Of a stretch of DNA of 64,000 nt, positions 1 to 8,081 are shown piece by piece (position 1 is the stretch's first letter; each line of letters starts with the position of its first letter). The DNA is taken from assembly GCF_000299035.1 (NCBI RefSeq), contig NZ_JH921521.1, forward strand, positions 24,637 through 88,636, read 5' to 3'. Both the position numbers and the translations under genes were made by a program. The DNA comes from Bacillus bingmayongensis (GTDB lineage Bacteria; Bacillota; Bacilli; Bacillales; Bacillaceae_G). A model generated the notes under the pieces. The model was not told the origin of the DNA. It did not search any database and saw only the letters and a list, made by a program, of their open reading frames with translations.

Positions 1-1312
1 TCCCACCGTATGCTTGAATAAAATTTTGTTTTGATAACGCTGCATTCCCTTCATTTTTAATCCAAAACACTTTCGTTCCCTTTGATGAGATTGTCGCATT
101 TTCTGTAAAATTCCAATCTTCACTTTCAGTTTCTGAATACTTATAAATAAGCTTATAATCTTTCAATTGTATTGCTTCACTTGAATTATTGTATATCTCT
201 ATAAATTCATATCTATCTTTCCCGTTCACATTTATCGTATCTGGCATTAGTTCCGTAATCATAACTGCCCTATTCTTTGTATAATCTTCGGTTTGATGCT
301 CGATAGCACTTTTAAATTGTTCTTTTTCTGGAAATGTAATAACCTTTCCACTCTGTTCAATTTCAAACCAATATGTAAACGTATCAAACCAAATATCTAA
401 CTTTGGAACAACAGCAGAATACAAATTATTCTCACCTTTGTTCATTTCCAGTTTTTTCATTAACAGGCCGGAAGCACTACGGTACACAACGTTTACTTTT
501 GCCTCATCGTATACACTCGCTAACTGAATTTCAATCGGTAAATCTTCATGTGCATTAATTTTCATTTTAGGTACATGAGCTGTTTCTTGTAATGGTTTTT
601 CTTTTTGATTATTATCTTTTTGTGCCGGCTGCTTTTCTATCGTTTCTTTGGAGTCAGGTTGTATAGGTTCTGGTTGTGAAGCTTTTGGTGGTTCATGCTC
701 TAGTTGTTTGGAGTCTGAGTGGACTGCCTCTTTTTGTGTGGCTTCTGTAGGTGCTTTTTCTTTTTCCTGCAATTGGAATGTAGTGTAAGTCCCAGGCGAT
801 GGTATTTCATTTTTTATCTCTTTCTTTGTTTCATTCCAAAAAGAATGAATTGATACATCTTTATTCTCTTTTTGTGTTTCAATAACATCTACCGTTTTAT
901 TTTTCTCATTCATTACTTCAATCTTAATTTGTTCACCACTTAAATCCTCAGTAGCAAATAATACATGACTTTCTTTTATTCCCGTCTTATAGCGCTCATT
1001 AATCTCATTAACTGTTTTATCTCCAAATAAGATTAACTTCGTTTCTTTTGGTTGTACAGATTGCTTTTCATCTTCATTCTTAAGTTGTAGCACTTTTCCA
1101 TTGACCTTCAGTTGAACATTTCTCATATTCATAACTTTTGATGATGAGTTATACAATTCGATATAGCGTAGATCATCCGTATAATGAACTTCTGAAATGA
1201 GAACTTGCTGATCTTGTTCCTTCTCTTCTGCAAAAGTGACGTGGGCTGGCCCCGCTAATGTTTGAAGCAAGAAGGTCGCTACAACTGCTGAACGGATTGC
1301 TTTTTTAAACAT
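1..1312 (-). CDS. Secreted lamin-tail-domain (LTD) protein, 3' part outside window
   Basis: Open frame of 437 visible codons running off the left edge. The start is ATG at 1310-1312 behind a GGGGGA ribosome site. Residues 1-28 form a signal peptide (MFKKAIRSAVVATFLLQTLA, then a likely cut after VTFA). Two beta-rich lamin-tail-like segments follow, with ISEVHYTDDLRYIELYN near residue 38 and ITELMPD..YEFIEIYNNSS near residue 355. Between them lies a linker rich in E, K, Q and P (about 180-245). LTD domains often sit beside secreted nucleases or phosphoesterases, but no catalytic domain is visible here because the C-terminus is missing. It is probably extracellular or wall-associated. Function unknown. 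Confidence 0.75.
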   Translation of the reverse strand, partial: MFKKAIRSAVVATFLLQTLAGPAHVTFAEEKEQDQQVLISEVHYTDDLRYIELYNSSSKVMNMRNVQLKVNGKVLQLKNEDEKQSVQPKETKLILFGDKTVNEINERYKTGIKESHVLFATEDLSGEQIKIEVMNEKNKTVDVIETQKENKDVSIHSFWNETKKEIKNEIPSPGTYTTFQLQEKEKAPTEATQKEAVHSDSKQLEHEPPKASQPEPIQPDSKETIEKQPAQKDNNQKEKPLQETAHVPKMKINAHEDLPIEIQLASVYDEAKVNVVYRSASGLLMKKLEMNKGENNLYSAVVPKLDIWFDTFTYWFEIEQSGKVITFPEKEQFKSAIEHQTEDYTKNRAVMITELMPDTINVNGKDRYEFIEIYNNSSEAIQLKDYKLIYKYSETESEDWNFTENATISSKGTKVFWIKNEGNAALSKQNFIQAYGG

Positions 1313-1426
1313 TTCCTATCCCCCTGTAAATTTTTTATTACAACTTTCATTGTATTTTTCGTTTGTTAAGGAAATATGAAATATTTGTAAGGAATTATTA
1401 TATTTATGTCGAAAAAACTCCAACCA

Positions 1427-2521
1427 TTAAGGCTGCAGTTTTTTGACACATTCTTCATAAATTGTACGATGTGATTTAGAAAAAGGTAATCTCTCAAATT
1501 CTTCTCTAGATACAACTTTTAATGTATCCGTTTCTTTAATAGCCCTTGTTACTTTTCCATAAAATACAAATATATCCCATGTGCGGTGTGTGAACGTATG
1601 CTCAACATTCATTACATATTCATCAATTGAAACAGAAAGAGAAAAATTCTCTTTCATATAGTCAGAAAGCTGTTGTTTATGATTACGAATTCCTTCGCTA
1701 ATCTCAACATTTGGAAACTCCCACATATTCGCAAGTAAACCTGTACTTGGTCTTTTATTAATTACATAATTTCCATCCTCTGTTTGTAGCACACCCGCGA
1801 CAAGCGGCACCATTTTAGGAGCTTTCGCCTTACTTTTGACCGGCAACTCTTTCTGTACACCTTCTGCATAACCACGGCAGTGTTCTCGAACTGGACAAAG
1901 TAAACAAGCTGGATTTTTCGGAATACAAATGAGCGCACCTAGCTCCATTAAGCCTTGATTAAAATAGGACGGATTTTCCTTTGAAATGATTTCACGTACA
2001 ATCTCTTCAAATACTTTTCGCGTCTTAGGTTTCGCAATATCATCCCAAACCGATAATATACGGGATAAAACACGCATGACATTTCCATCTACAGCTGGCT
2101 CTGGTATTCCATATGCAATACTTAAAATCGCACCTTTTGTATACGGACCAACACCTTTTAATTTTTCAATTTTTTTCACATCATTTGGTACTTTCCCGCC
2201 ATATACTTCTTTTACTTCTTTCACTGCTGCATGTAAATTTCGTGCTCTAGAATAGTAACCGAGGCCTTCCCATGCTTTTAATACCTCTTCATCCTCTGCC
2301 GATGCCAATGCTTCTAACGTTGGGAACTTTCCCATAAAATTTGCGTAATATGGTTTTACAGCTTCTACTCGTGTTTGCTGCAACATAATCTCAGAAACCC
2401 AAACACGATACGGATCTTTATTTTTGCGCCACGGTAAGTCACGCTGTTCTTTTTCAAACCAACTAATTAAATCATGTTGAAACTTCTCTATGTTAAAATC
2501 GTCTAATATTTCAAGTGCCAA
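1427..2521 (-). CDS. mutY: A/G-specific adenine DNA glycosylase MutY
   Basis: Base-excision repair enzyme that removes adenine mispaired with 8-oxoguanine. The 364-aa protein has the usual order: a helical glycosylase domain with catalytic Glu44 in [13 protein letters not shown], a helix-hairpin-helix [11 protein letters not shown] (121-131) followed by catalytic Asp145 in [12 protein letters not shown], a 4Fe-4S loop with Cys199, 206, 209 and 215 (C-x6-C-x2-C-x5-C), and a C-terminal NUDIX-like domain that reads 8-oxoG. The start codon is TTG, 5 nt after GAGGAGGAT. It is divergent from yfhP, as in B. subtilis where mutY was yfhQ. Identification is firm. Confidence 0.97.
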   Translation of the reverse strand: MALEILDDFNIEKFQHDLISWFEKEQRDLPWRKNKDPYRVWVSEIMLQQTRVEAVKPYYANFMGKFPTLEALASAEDEEVLKAWEGLGYYSRARNLHAAVKEVKEVYGGKVPNDVKKIEKLKGVGPYTKGAILSIAYGIPEPAVDGNVMRVLSRILSVWDDIAKPKTRKVFEEIVREIISKENPSYFNQGLMELGALICIPKNPACLLCPVREHCRGYAEGVQKELPVKSKAKAPKMVPLVAGVLQTEDGNYVINKRPSTGLLANMWEFPNVEISEGIRNHKQQLSDYMKENFSLSVSIDEYVMNVEHTFTHRTWDIFVFYGKVTRAIKETDTLKVVSREEFERLPFSKSHRTIYEECVKKLQP

Positions 2522-2669
2522 ACTTGATCCTCCTCATTTTTTGCATATACGTACTATTATAAAGATTTTAGGAAAAAATTTAAGTAAGATGATATAGGAA
2601 ATAGAAGGCAAATGCCTTGAGATATCGAATAAAAAGAGTTACATTAATAAAAAACGGAGGTGTGTTTTC

Positions 2670-3650
2670 ATGGACACAGCCACTCACCTTGTTATGGGCG
2701 TCACATTAGGTGGTTTAGCAACATTAGATCCAGCCATTAGTCAGAGTGATTTCGGACCACAGGCAGTTATGCTTGCAACAATTGCCGGATCCAATATCCC
2801 TGATATTGATACCGTCTTAAAATTACGTAATAATGCGAAATATATACGAAACCATCGCGGAATTACTCATTCCATTCCTGCTGTTATTCTTTGGTCTTTC
2901 CTTATAAGTGGTATTTCTTTTGCCTTCTTTACAGAATCGTCCTATCTTCATCTACTACTTTGGTCATTTATTGCCGTCTTTCTTCACGTGTTTGTTGATA
3001 TTTTTAACGCTTATGGTACGCAAGCATTACGGCCATTTACAAAAAAGTGGGTTGCGCTAGGTGTAATTAATACATTCGATGCCATAATCTTCTTTATTCA
3101 CATACTTGCTATCGCTTGCATGCTCGTCGGCTCCCATAAAGGATACACTGCTTTAGCTGCATATATTTTAATGTTTGTCTACTATATTGGCCGGATTGTA
3201 ATGAGACAAAATGTCAAAAGTGTAGTTTACAAACGATTTGAAAATGTCGAGGAAGTCATCATTTCTCCTTCCTACCGCTTTTATCATTATCATTTGGCAA
3301 TTACTACAAAAGACAAATACTATGTTGCTCGTTGGCACCGCGGCCAGATTATGGTGCATGATACATTTGATCGTATTCCACTTCCAGATAATAAAATTAT
3401 GTGGGCTGCACAAAAAGATGAAAACATTTCTGCTTTTTTATCTTTTTCACCTGTATATCGATGGGATATTTTTGATTACGACAACTATTATGAAGTGCGC
3501 TTTATCGATTTACGCTACCGTAGTAAAGACTATTACCCATTCGTTGCAATCGTCCAACTGGATCAAAATTTAAATATTATTAGTTCCTATACTGGATGGA
3601 TTTTTAGTGAAGAAAAACTCCGTAAAAAATTAGAATTGATTCCACATTAA
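2670..3650 (+). CDS. yfhP: YfhP-type membrane metal-dependent hydrolase
   Basis: 326-aa protein of the YfhP/YdjM (DUF457) family of membrane-bound putative metal-dependent hydrolases. The N-terminus MDTATHLVMGVTLGG is typical. Conserved polar groups that could bind metal are visible in IPDIDTV, HRGITHSI and HVFVDIFNAYG, set between about four hydrophobic helices in the first 180 residues. The C-terminal half is soluble and beta-rich. A GGAGGTG ribosome site precedes the ATG. B. subtilis YfhP has been linked to control of other genes, but no substrate is established. Divergent from mutY, convergent with yfhJ. Confidence 0.88.
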   Translation: MDTATHLVMGVTLGGLATLDPAISQSDFGPQAVMLATIAGSNIPDIDTVLKLRNNAKYIRNHRGITHSIPAVILWSFLISGISFAFFTESSYLHLLLWSFIAVFLHVFVDIFNAYGTQALRPFTKKWVALGVINTFDAIIFFIHILAIACMLVGSHKGYTALAAYILMFVYYIGRIVMRQNVKSVVYKRFENVEEVIISPSYRFYHYHLAITTKDKYYVARWHRGQIMVHDTFDRIPLPDNKIMWAAQKDENISAFLSFSPVYRWDIFDYDNYYEVRFIDLRYRSKDYYPFVAIVQLDQNLNIISSYTGWIFSEEKLRKKLELIPH

Positions 3651-3653
3651 AAA

Positions 3654-3678
3654 GAGCGACCAACTTCGGTCGCTTTTC
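3654..3678. terminator. Shared terminator of yfhP and yfhJ
   Basis: GCGACC (3656-3661) pairs with GGTCGC (3668-3673) around a 6-nt loop. A-runs on the left and T-runs on the right make it work for both converging genes. Confidence 0.8.
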
Positions 3679-3945
3679 TTAATGCTTTAAATGATCGTCT
3701 TGATTAATTAAATGACTATATTTCGGATTATTCGTACGGATTTCATGAAGACGTTCACCATGGTTATTAATCCATGCTCTTACAATTTGTTCTGTCATTT
3801 CTTCACCTTGATAACGACCAGACTTTGCATACGTTACTTGGAAGTCCTCCCATAATAACTCAATCCATGCGCGTGCCTGAGCATAAGAAAGAAAGCTGTT
3901 TTTTTCAAGTAATACTTTTGTTAATGTTTCATAAATATCTTTCAT
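3679..3945 (-). CDS. yfhJ: YfhJ family (WVELL) small protein
   Basis: 88-aa soluble protein with the family's WIELLWEDF signature near residues 26-34. I chose the ATG at 3943-3945 (MKDIYETLTKV) because AAAGGAGAG lies 8 nt upstream; the earlier in-frame ATG at 3969 overlaps that ribosome site. Function is not known. The gene sits where yfhJ lies in B. subtilis, between yfhP and sspK. Confidence 0.85.
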   Translation of the reverse strand: MKDIYETLTKVLLEKNSFLSYAQARAWIELLWEDFQVTYAKSGRYQGEEMTEQIVRAWINNHGERLHEIRTNNPKYSHLINQDDHLKH

Positions 3946-4068
3946 GTTGTATTCTCTCCTTTTATTCATTTCTTCCCTTGATTTCTAAAGGATATTTTCT
4001 TTTATTTTGCACACTCTATAATTGATACTTCCTAACAAGTATCATTTTATAACGAGGGGGCGTTCTTC

Positions 4069-4227
4069 TTGGGTAAACAATCTGAAATTTGGTCTGAAGC
4101 TAGAAATAATAACAATATCGACGGTCAACCGAAAGCAAAAGATCGTTTTGCTTCAAAAAGACCTAACGGCACGATTAATACACACCCACAGGAACGTATG
4201 CGTGCCGCAAATCATCAGGAAGAGTAA
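4069..4227 (+). CDS. sspK: Small acid-soluble spore protein K
   Basis: 52-aa protein starting at TTG (4069-4071) 8 nt after GAGGGGG. The translation begins [16 protein letters not shown] and contains the conserved SspK core [20 protein letters not shown]. Minor SASPs of this type are made in the forespore and degraded at germination. The frame is hidden behind a longer shadow frame in the same place. A GATACTT/AAGTATC hairpin (4024-4043) lies just upstream of the ribosome site; its role is unclear. Confidence 0.92.
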   Translation: MGKQSEIWSEARNNNNIDGQPKAKDRFASKRPNGTINTHPQERMRAANHQEE

Positions 4228-4286
4228 AACAAATAGTCAGTTATAAAGGGTTATTTACAATTAACTTCCTACATGAGGTGATAAAG

Positions 4287-4439
4287 ATGAGCTACCGTAA
4301 TCATTTAGATCGTCGTTCTGAATTATTCAACCCTACCTGGGCACGTCCGAAACATGCAAAAGCGCAAGTAAATGGACAAACGCAACAAAATCAATCTCTC
4401 ATTATCTTGGCGAACGAGATGAGAAAACGTCAAATTTAA
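4287..4439 (+). CDS. YpzG-like small protein (50 aa)
   Basis: ATG at 4287 behind TGAGGTGATAA, ending at TAA 4437-4439. The peptide MSYRNHLDRRSELFNPTWAR continues with PKHAKAQVNGQTQ, which resembles the YpzG family of tiny Bacillus proteins (PKHA..QVNGETQ core). It is basic and hydrophilic with no membrane segment. It follows sspK by 59 bp and shares the next terminator, so the two are probably co-transcribed, which suggests a sporulation link. Family assignment is from memory of the motif only. Confidence 0.7.
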   Translation: MSYRNHLDRRSELFNPTWARPKHAKAQVNGQTQQNQSLIILANEMRKRQI

Positions 4440-4473
4440 CTGTCTACCCCCTTTAATAACTACGAAAAATGAA

Positions 4474-4506
4474 AACCAGAGCAGCCAAGGCTCTCTGGTT
4501 TTTTAT
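4474..4506. terminator. Shared terminator, small gene and yfhH
   Basis: AACCAGAG (4474-4481) pairs with CTCTGGTT (4493-4500), followed by a T-run on the plus strand and preceded by A-residues for the minus strand. Confidence 0.85.
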
Positions 4507-4823
4507 TTCTCTTGTAATAGCGAAATAGGAATACCAATTTCCTCTGTCTCATTTTGTTTACGTCCCCAAGCAAACACTCCATTGAAGTACGTAATCGTAA
4601 ATAATATGCCCGGTTCTTCTATCAGTTCATACGTTTCACCAATCTGAAATGCGTTTATATCTGTCATATAAGCACGAGCCATTGCCATTTTTCTCATTAA
4701 CACATCAAACTCATTTACTATACCAAGCTGTTCTGCCTTCACAGCCTGTTCTTTTAAAATGCCAATTTCCTCTCTTAGCTCATGTGGTGTCATCTCACTA
4801 TAACGTTTTGGCATATTCATCAT
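4503..4823 (-). CDS. yfhH: YfhH family protein (DUF1811)
   Basis: About 104-106 aa. The N-terminal helical part (YSEMTPHELREEIGILKEQA) and beta-rich C-terminal part (YELIEEPGILFTITYFNGVF) fit the DUF1811/YfhH family, which has an SH3-like fold and no known activity. Three ATG codons lie at 4823, 4820 and 4814; the ribosome site GAGGGATGAGAGA is made from the last codons of recX. It starts 6 nt after the recX stop, so the two are translationally linked. The yfhH-recX pairing is conserved in Bacillus. Confidence 0.85.
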   Translation of the reverse strand: MMNMPKRYSEMTPHELREEIGILKEQAVKAEQLGIVNEFDVLMRKMAMARAYMTDINAFQIGETYELIEEPGILFTITYFNGVFAWGRKQNETEEIGIPISLLQEK

Positions 4824-4829
4824 ATTCTC

Positions 4830-5642
4830 TCATCCCTCTTCACGTTTCATTTGTAAAAATGTCTCTATCTCATCAATGGAAAATCCTTTTCGATATAATG
4901 CTTGTTTCATCTTATTTTCATATGTCCATCCATCATGCTTTTTATGCTTCTCATGATACTTATTCCCATGATATAACAACGCCTCTTGTTGCTGCGTTTC
5001 ATCCTTTTCCTCTTTTAATTCTTCTAGGCAAATTTGAATCACATCACGATTATATCCTTTACGGACTAACATTTCTTCTAACTTTTGTTTCATTTGTAAA
5101 AAAGAATGCTTTTGATAAGACTTTTTCTTTTTTTCTACAAGCTCAAAGGCATTTTCAATTTGCTTCTCTTTCGGGTATTCTTGTAAACTATGAGTAATAA
5201 TTATATCTTGGACACCTTTACCAAGAAGTTCCCGTCTAATAATAGTTGGTCCTTTTTGATTCACGTTACTATGCGTTCGCACATACGAAATGGCATACTC
5301 TTTATCATTAATATAGCGATCCTGTAATAATTTCGAAATAACTTCAGAGATGATGGCTTGTCCAACTTCCTTTTTTCGTAAGTACTCTTCTACTTCCTGT
5401 TTCGTCCGCATTTGATAGGATAAATAAGAAATTGCTTGCAAATATGCTTTCTGCACTTCTTCATTGTACAAAATATTTGCTAACTCTACTTCATTAATCT
5501 CTAATCCCTTTTGCAAACCGTGTTTGATTAAGGTTACTTGATTCACACTAAATCCGTATTCTTCACCTTGTCCTTTATCAATATAAATATTAAACCGTTC
5601 TTTCGTTCGTTTTTGTACTTCTATTTTTGTAATGACAGCCAT
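4830..5642 (-). CDS. recX: Regulatory protein RecX
   Basis: 270-aa modulator of RecA filaments, all-helical, with the three repeats typical of the family (for example SYLSYQMRTKQEVEEYLRKK and DRYINDKEYAISYVRTH). I chose ATG 5640-5642 (MAVITKIEVQ) because GAGGTG lies 7 nt upstream; a GTG at 5651 overlaps that site. Length suits Bacillus RecX, which is longer than the enterobacterial form. Divergent from yfhF, upstream of yfhH. Confidence 0.95.
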   Translation of the reverse strand: MAVITKIEVQKRTKERFNIYIDKGQGEEYGFSVNQVTLIKHGLQKGLEINEVELANILYNEEVQKAYLQAISYLSYQMRTKQEVEEYLRKKEVGQAIISEVISKLLQDRYINDKEYAISYVRTHSNVNQKGPTIIRRELLGKGVQDIIITHSLQEYPKEKQIENAFELVEKKKKSYQKHSFLQMKQKLEEMLVRKGYNRDVIQICLEELKEEKDETQQQEALLYHGNKYHEKHKKHDGWTYENKMKQALYRKGFSIDEIETFLQMKREEG

Positions 5643-5724
5643 ATTCTTCACCTCGCTACTATTTTAACATAGTTACGGAACAATTTTGCTTTTCATGAAT
5701 ATATATAATGAGGAGGAAATTCAG

Positions 5725-6633
5725 TTGAAAATTGCAATTTCTGGGGGAACTGGTTTTATCGGTAATGCATTAGCAAATTTTTTAAGCCTAAAAGGGGGCA
5801 CAATTTACATTCTTACCCGGAAAGAAAGAGAGAATCCTCTCAATTCTAACATTCAATACGTCCAATGGGATACGCACTCTCCTAACTTCCCTCTCACTTC
5901 TATTGATGTTGTTATTAATCTAGCCGGAGAATCTATTAACAATGGTCGATGGACAAAAAAGCAAAAAGAAAGAATTATAGTGAGTCGTCTTCATACAACA
6001 AATAGTCTCATTAAACAATTACAAACATTACAAAAGAAACCCCATACTTTTATAAACGCTAGCGCAATTGGCTATTACGGTACATCTGAAACAAAAATCT
6101 TTACCGAACAGAACAAAGAAAATGGCAGTGACTTTTTGGCAACCACAGTAAAACTATGGGAAGAAGCGGCCGCTCATGCAACTTCTCTCGGAATTCGAAC
6201 TGTCTATACACGCTTTGGAATTGTTTTAGGAAAAGAGGGTGGTGCCCTTCCTAAAATGTTGCACCCCTATCAATTATTTATTGGTGGTACAATCGGCTCA
6301 GGCAATCAATGGCTATCTTGGATTCATCTAGATGATGTCATCCGCATGATTGATTTTGCAATAGACACAAAAGAAATAGAAGGACCTCTTAACATTACAG
6401 CGCCAAATCCTACAACAATGAAAGAGTTTGGAAAGACACTTTCAATTATCATGCGCCGCCCACATTGGCTTCCCGTTCCAGCCCTTGCACTACATGCTTT
6501 ACTGGGAGAAATGAGTATGCTTGTACTACAAGGACAACATGTATTGCCTAACAAAGCAATGCAGCATGGATACCAATATTCTTTTCCCACATTAAAGCAT
6601 GCATTACAAAATATTATATTGCATACACTGTAG
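5725..6633 (+). CDS. yfhF: TIGR01777-type NAD-dependent epimerase YfhF
   Basis: 302-aa short-chain dehydrogenase-like protein. The start is TTG at 5725 behind GAGGAGGAA, giving LKIAISGGTGFIGNALANFL with the Rossmann glycine motif GGTGFIG at residues 7-13. Downstream are NLAGESINNGRWT and SAIGYYG, both typical of the TIGR01777/SulA-like family, whose substrate is unknown. Probably cytoplasmic. Divergent from recX as in B. subtilis. Confidence 0.9.
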   Translation: MKIAISGGTGFIGNALANFLSLKGGTIYILTRKERENPLNSNIQYVQWDTHSPNFPLTSIDVVINLAGESINNGRWTKKQKERIIVSRLHTTNSLIKQLQTLQKKPHTFINASAIGYYGTSETKIFTEQNKENGSDFLATTVKLWEEAAAHATSLGIRTVYTRFGIVLGKEGGALPKMLHPYQLFIGGTIGSGNQWLSWIHLDDVIRMIDFAIDTKEIEGPLNITAPNPTTMKEFGKTLSIIMRRPHWLPVPALALHALLGEMSMLVLQGQHVLPNKAMQHGYQYSFPTLKHALQNIILHTL

Positions 6634-6709
6634 TACTTCTAAAATACACCCATTAATATTGCTCTATTTACTAATTCAAAGGTTATTAGCCAATGGAAAT
6701 GAGGTATTT

Positions 6710-7840
6710 ATGAAAACGCTATTTAAGCAAGCCATTGTATATCCCATTACTTCTTCCAAATTTCAAGGAGATGTATTGGTTAAGCACAATCAAATCGCTG
6801 CGATAAAACCACATATTGAGTCAACTCAAGATATGACTGTTATTGATGCAAAAGCCCTTCACCTTTTACCAGGATTTATCGATGTGCATACTCATCTTGG
6901 CCTATATGATGAAGGTACTGGTTGGGCTGGAAATGACGCTAATGAAACATCTGAAGTATTGACACCACATATCCGTTCTTTAGATGGTATCCATCCTTTT
7001 GATATTGCTTTTCAAGATGCGGTTCAAAGTGGGATTACAACTGCACATGTTATGCCCGGAAGTCAAAATATTATCGGCGGGACAACATGTGTGATTAAAA
7101 CCGCTGGAACCTGTATCGATCACATGATTATTCAGGAACCTGCAGGATTAAAAATTGCATTTGGAGAAAATCCAAAACGAGTTCATAGTAATGGTACAAA
7201 GGAATCAATTACTCGTATGGGAATTATGGGATTGCTTCGTGAATCTTTTTACGAAGCACAACATTATGGAAATGAAGCAGATTTTCGAATGCTCCCTATT
7301 CTAAAAGCACTGCGCCGGGAAATCCCAGTACGTATCCACGCTCATCGGGCAGATGATATTCTTTCCGCTCTTCGCTTTGCAAAAGAATTCAATCTTGATT
7401 TACGTATTGAACACTGCACAGAAGGACACTTTATTGTAAACGAGCTTGCCAATCAACACTTAAAAATATCTGTTGGCCCGACATTAACACGCCGATCAAA
7501 AATTGAACTAAAAAATAAATCATGGGATACGTACCATACTTTATCAAAGCATGGGATAGAAGTCTCTATCACAACAGACCACCCCTATACTCCAATTCAA
7601 TATTTAAATGTTTGTGCAGCCATCGCTGTCAGGGAAGGATTAGATGAAAAAATTGCATTAGAAGGAATTACAATCCTCCCTGCTCGAAACTTACGTTTAG
7701 AGAAAAGAATTGGAAGTATTGAAGTCGGAAAAGATGCCGATCTTGTATTATGGACACATCATCCATTTCATTATTTAGCCAAGCCCGTACTAACTATGAT
7801 TGACGGAAAAATAATTTACAAAAAAAATAAAAAAAACTAG
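6710..7840 (+). CDS. Amidohydrolase (imidazolonepropionase-like)
   Basis: 376-aa metal-dependent amidohydrolase. ATG at 6710 follows AATGAGGT; the upstream in-frame ATG at 6599 overlaps yfhF and has no ribosome site. Metal ligands of the TIM-barrel fold are visible: HTH in LLPGFIDVHTHLGL (about 59-61), HAH in VRIHAHRADD, H in RIEHCTEGH and D in SITTDHPYTP. The C-terminal IGSIEVGKDADLVLW closes the beta-sandwich. The substrate cannot be read from the sequence; cyclic amides such as imidazolonepropionate or dipeptide-like compounds are possible. It follows yfhF by 76 bp with no clear terminator between. Confidence 0.88.
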   Translation: MKTLFKQAIVYPITSSKFQGDVLVKHNQIAAIKPHIESTQDMTVIDAKALHLLPGFIDVHTHLGLYDEGTGWAGNDANETSEVLTPHIRSLDGIHPFDIAFQDAVQSGITTAHVMPGSQNIIGGTTCVIKTAGTCIDHMIIQEPAGLKIAFGENPKRVHSNGTKESITRMGIMGLLRESFYEAQHYGNEADFRMLPILKALRREIPVRIHAHRADDILSALRFAKEFNLDLRIEHCTEGHFIVNELANQHLKISVGPTLTRRSKIELKNKSWDTYHTLSKHGIEVSITTDHPYTPIQYLNVCAAIAVREGLDEKIALEGITILPARNLRLEKRIGSIEVGKDADLVLWTHHPFHYLAKPVLTMIDGKIIYKKNKKN

Positions 7841-7849
7841 TTTATTTTT

Positions 7850-7879
7850 TTGACTAGATAAAGTATTATACGATTATAA
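7850..7879 (+). promoter_or_regulatory. Candidate sigma-A promoter for the tRNA-like leader
   Basis: TTGACT at 7850-7855 and TTATAA at 7874-7879 with an 18-bp spacer. Transcription would start near 7886, about 45 nt before the tRNA-like fold. The -10 is imperfect. Confidence 0.45.
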
Positions 7880-7932
7880 ACTGAATGAAACCATAATCAA
7901 TTTGTGTCGTGATTATTCATTTCAAATTGATG

Positions 7933-8003
7933 AATGGGGAAGGCAAATGGTGCGCCACCAGCGTTATAGACTGGTTCTAGTGGGTTCGATTCCCACCCCG
8001 AAA
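7933..8003 (+). ncRNA. Degenerate tRNA-like element (pseudo-tRNA)
   Basis: The sequence folds as a tRNA cloverleaf. D stem GGC/GCC (7942-7944, 7954-7956) encloses a 9-nt loop with GG. Anticodon stem CCAG/CTGG (7958-7961, 7971-7974) carries loop GTTATAG, so the nominal anticodon is TAT. The variable loop is 5 nt. The T arm is perfect: GTGGG-TTCGATT-CCCAC (7980-7996). The acceptor is poor: only the inner three G-C pairs and one T-A pair form, 5' strand 7933-7939 with 3' strand 7997-8003, and no CCA follows. It therefore looks like a tRNA-derived RNA rather than a translating tRNA. A pseudo-tRNA called tRNA-Other is described in B. cereus (lysylated in stationary phase, affecting antibiotic resistance); this may be the same locus, but I cannot confirm it. 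Confidence 0.65.
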
Positions 8004-8048
8004 TTTTTTAAAGATTGATATAAAAATTTCGAGGGTGGGGTGTTTTTT
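7991..8048 (+). terminator. Strong terminator overlapping the tRNA-like T arm
   Basis: The 5' arm 7992-8008 pairs with the 3' arm 8022-8039 over 17 base pairs with one bulged A (8032), plus a wobble at 7991/8040. The loop is 13 nt and a six-T run follows at 8043-8048. The 5' arm includes the 3' half of the T stem and the whole 3' acceptor strand of the tRNA-like element, so both structures cannot exist together. It ends 33 bp before the acetyltransferase start, in the position of an attenuator. Confidence 0.85.
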
Positions 8049-8081
8049 CGTCATGCTACCCTCATGTGAGGAGGAGTTAGT

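Noticed and set aside
4043-4049. Sigma-G promoter (-10 CATTTTA) for sspK
   Set aside because: The start of transcription would fall on the ribosome site and no -35 lies at the right distance.
4022-4246. 74-aa frame overlapping sspK
   Set aside because: It is the out-of-frame shadow of sspK, which has the ribosome site and the conserved protein.
7933-8003. Functional isoleucine tRNA (anticodon TAT)
   Set aside because: The acceptor stem has three mismatches, the anticodon stem one, no CCA is encoded and the 3' strand is captured by a terminator.
7933-8048. T-box riboswitch upstream of the acetyltransferase
   Set aside because: GAGGGTGGGG superficially recalls the T-box AGGGTGGNACCGCG, but the ACCGCG part, the specifier stem and an amino-acid gene downstream are missing; the cloverleaf reading explains the sequence better.
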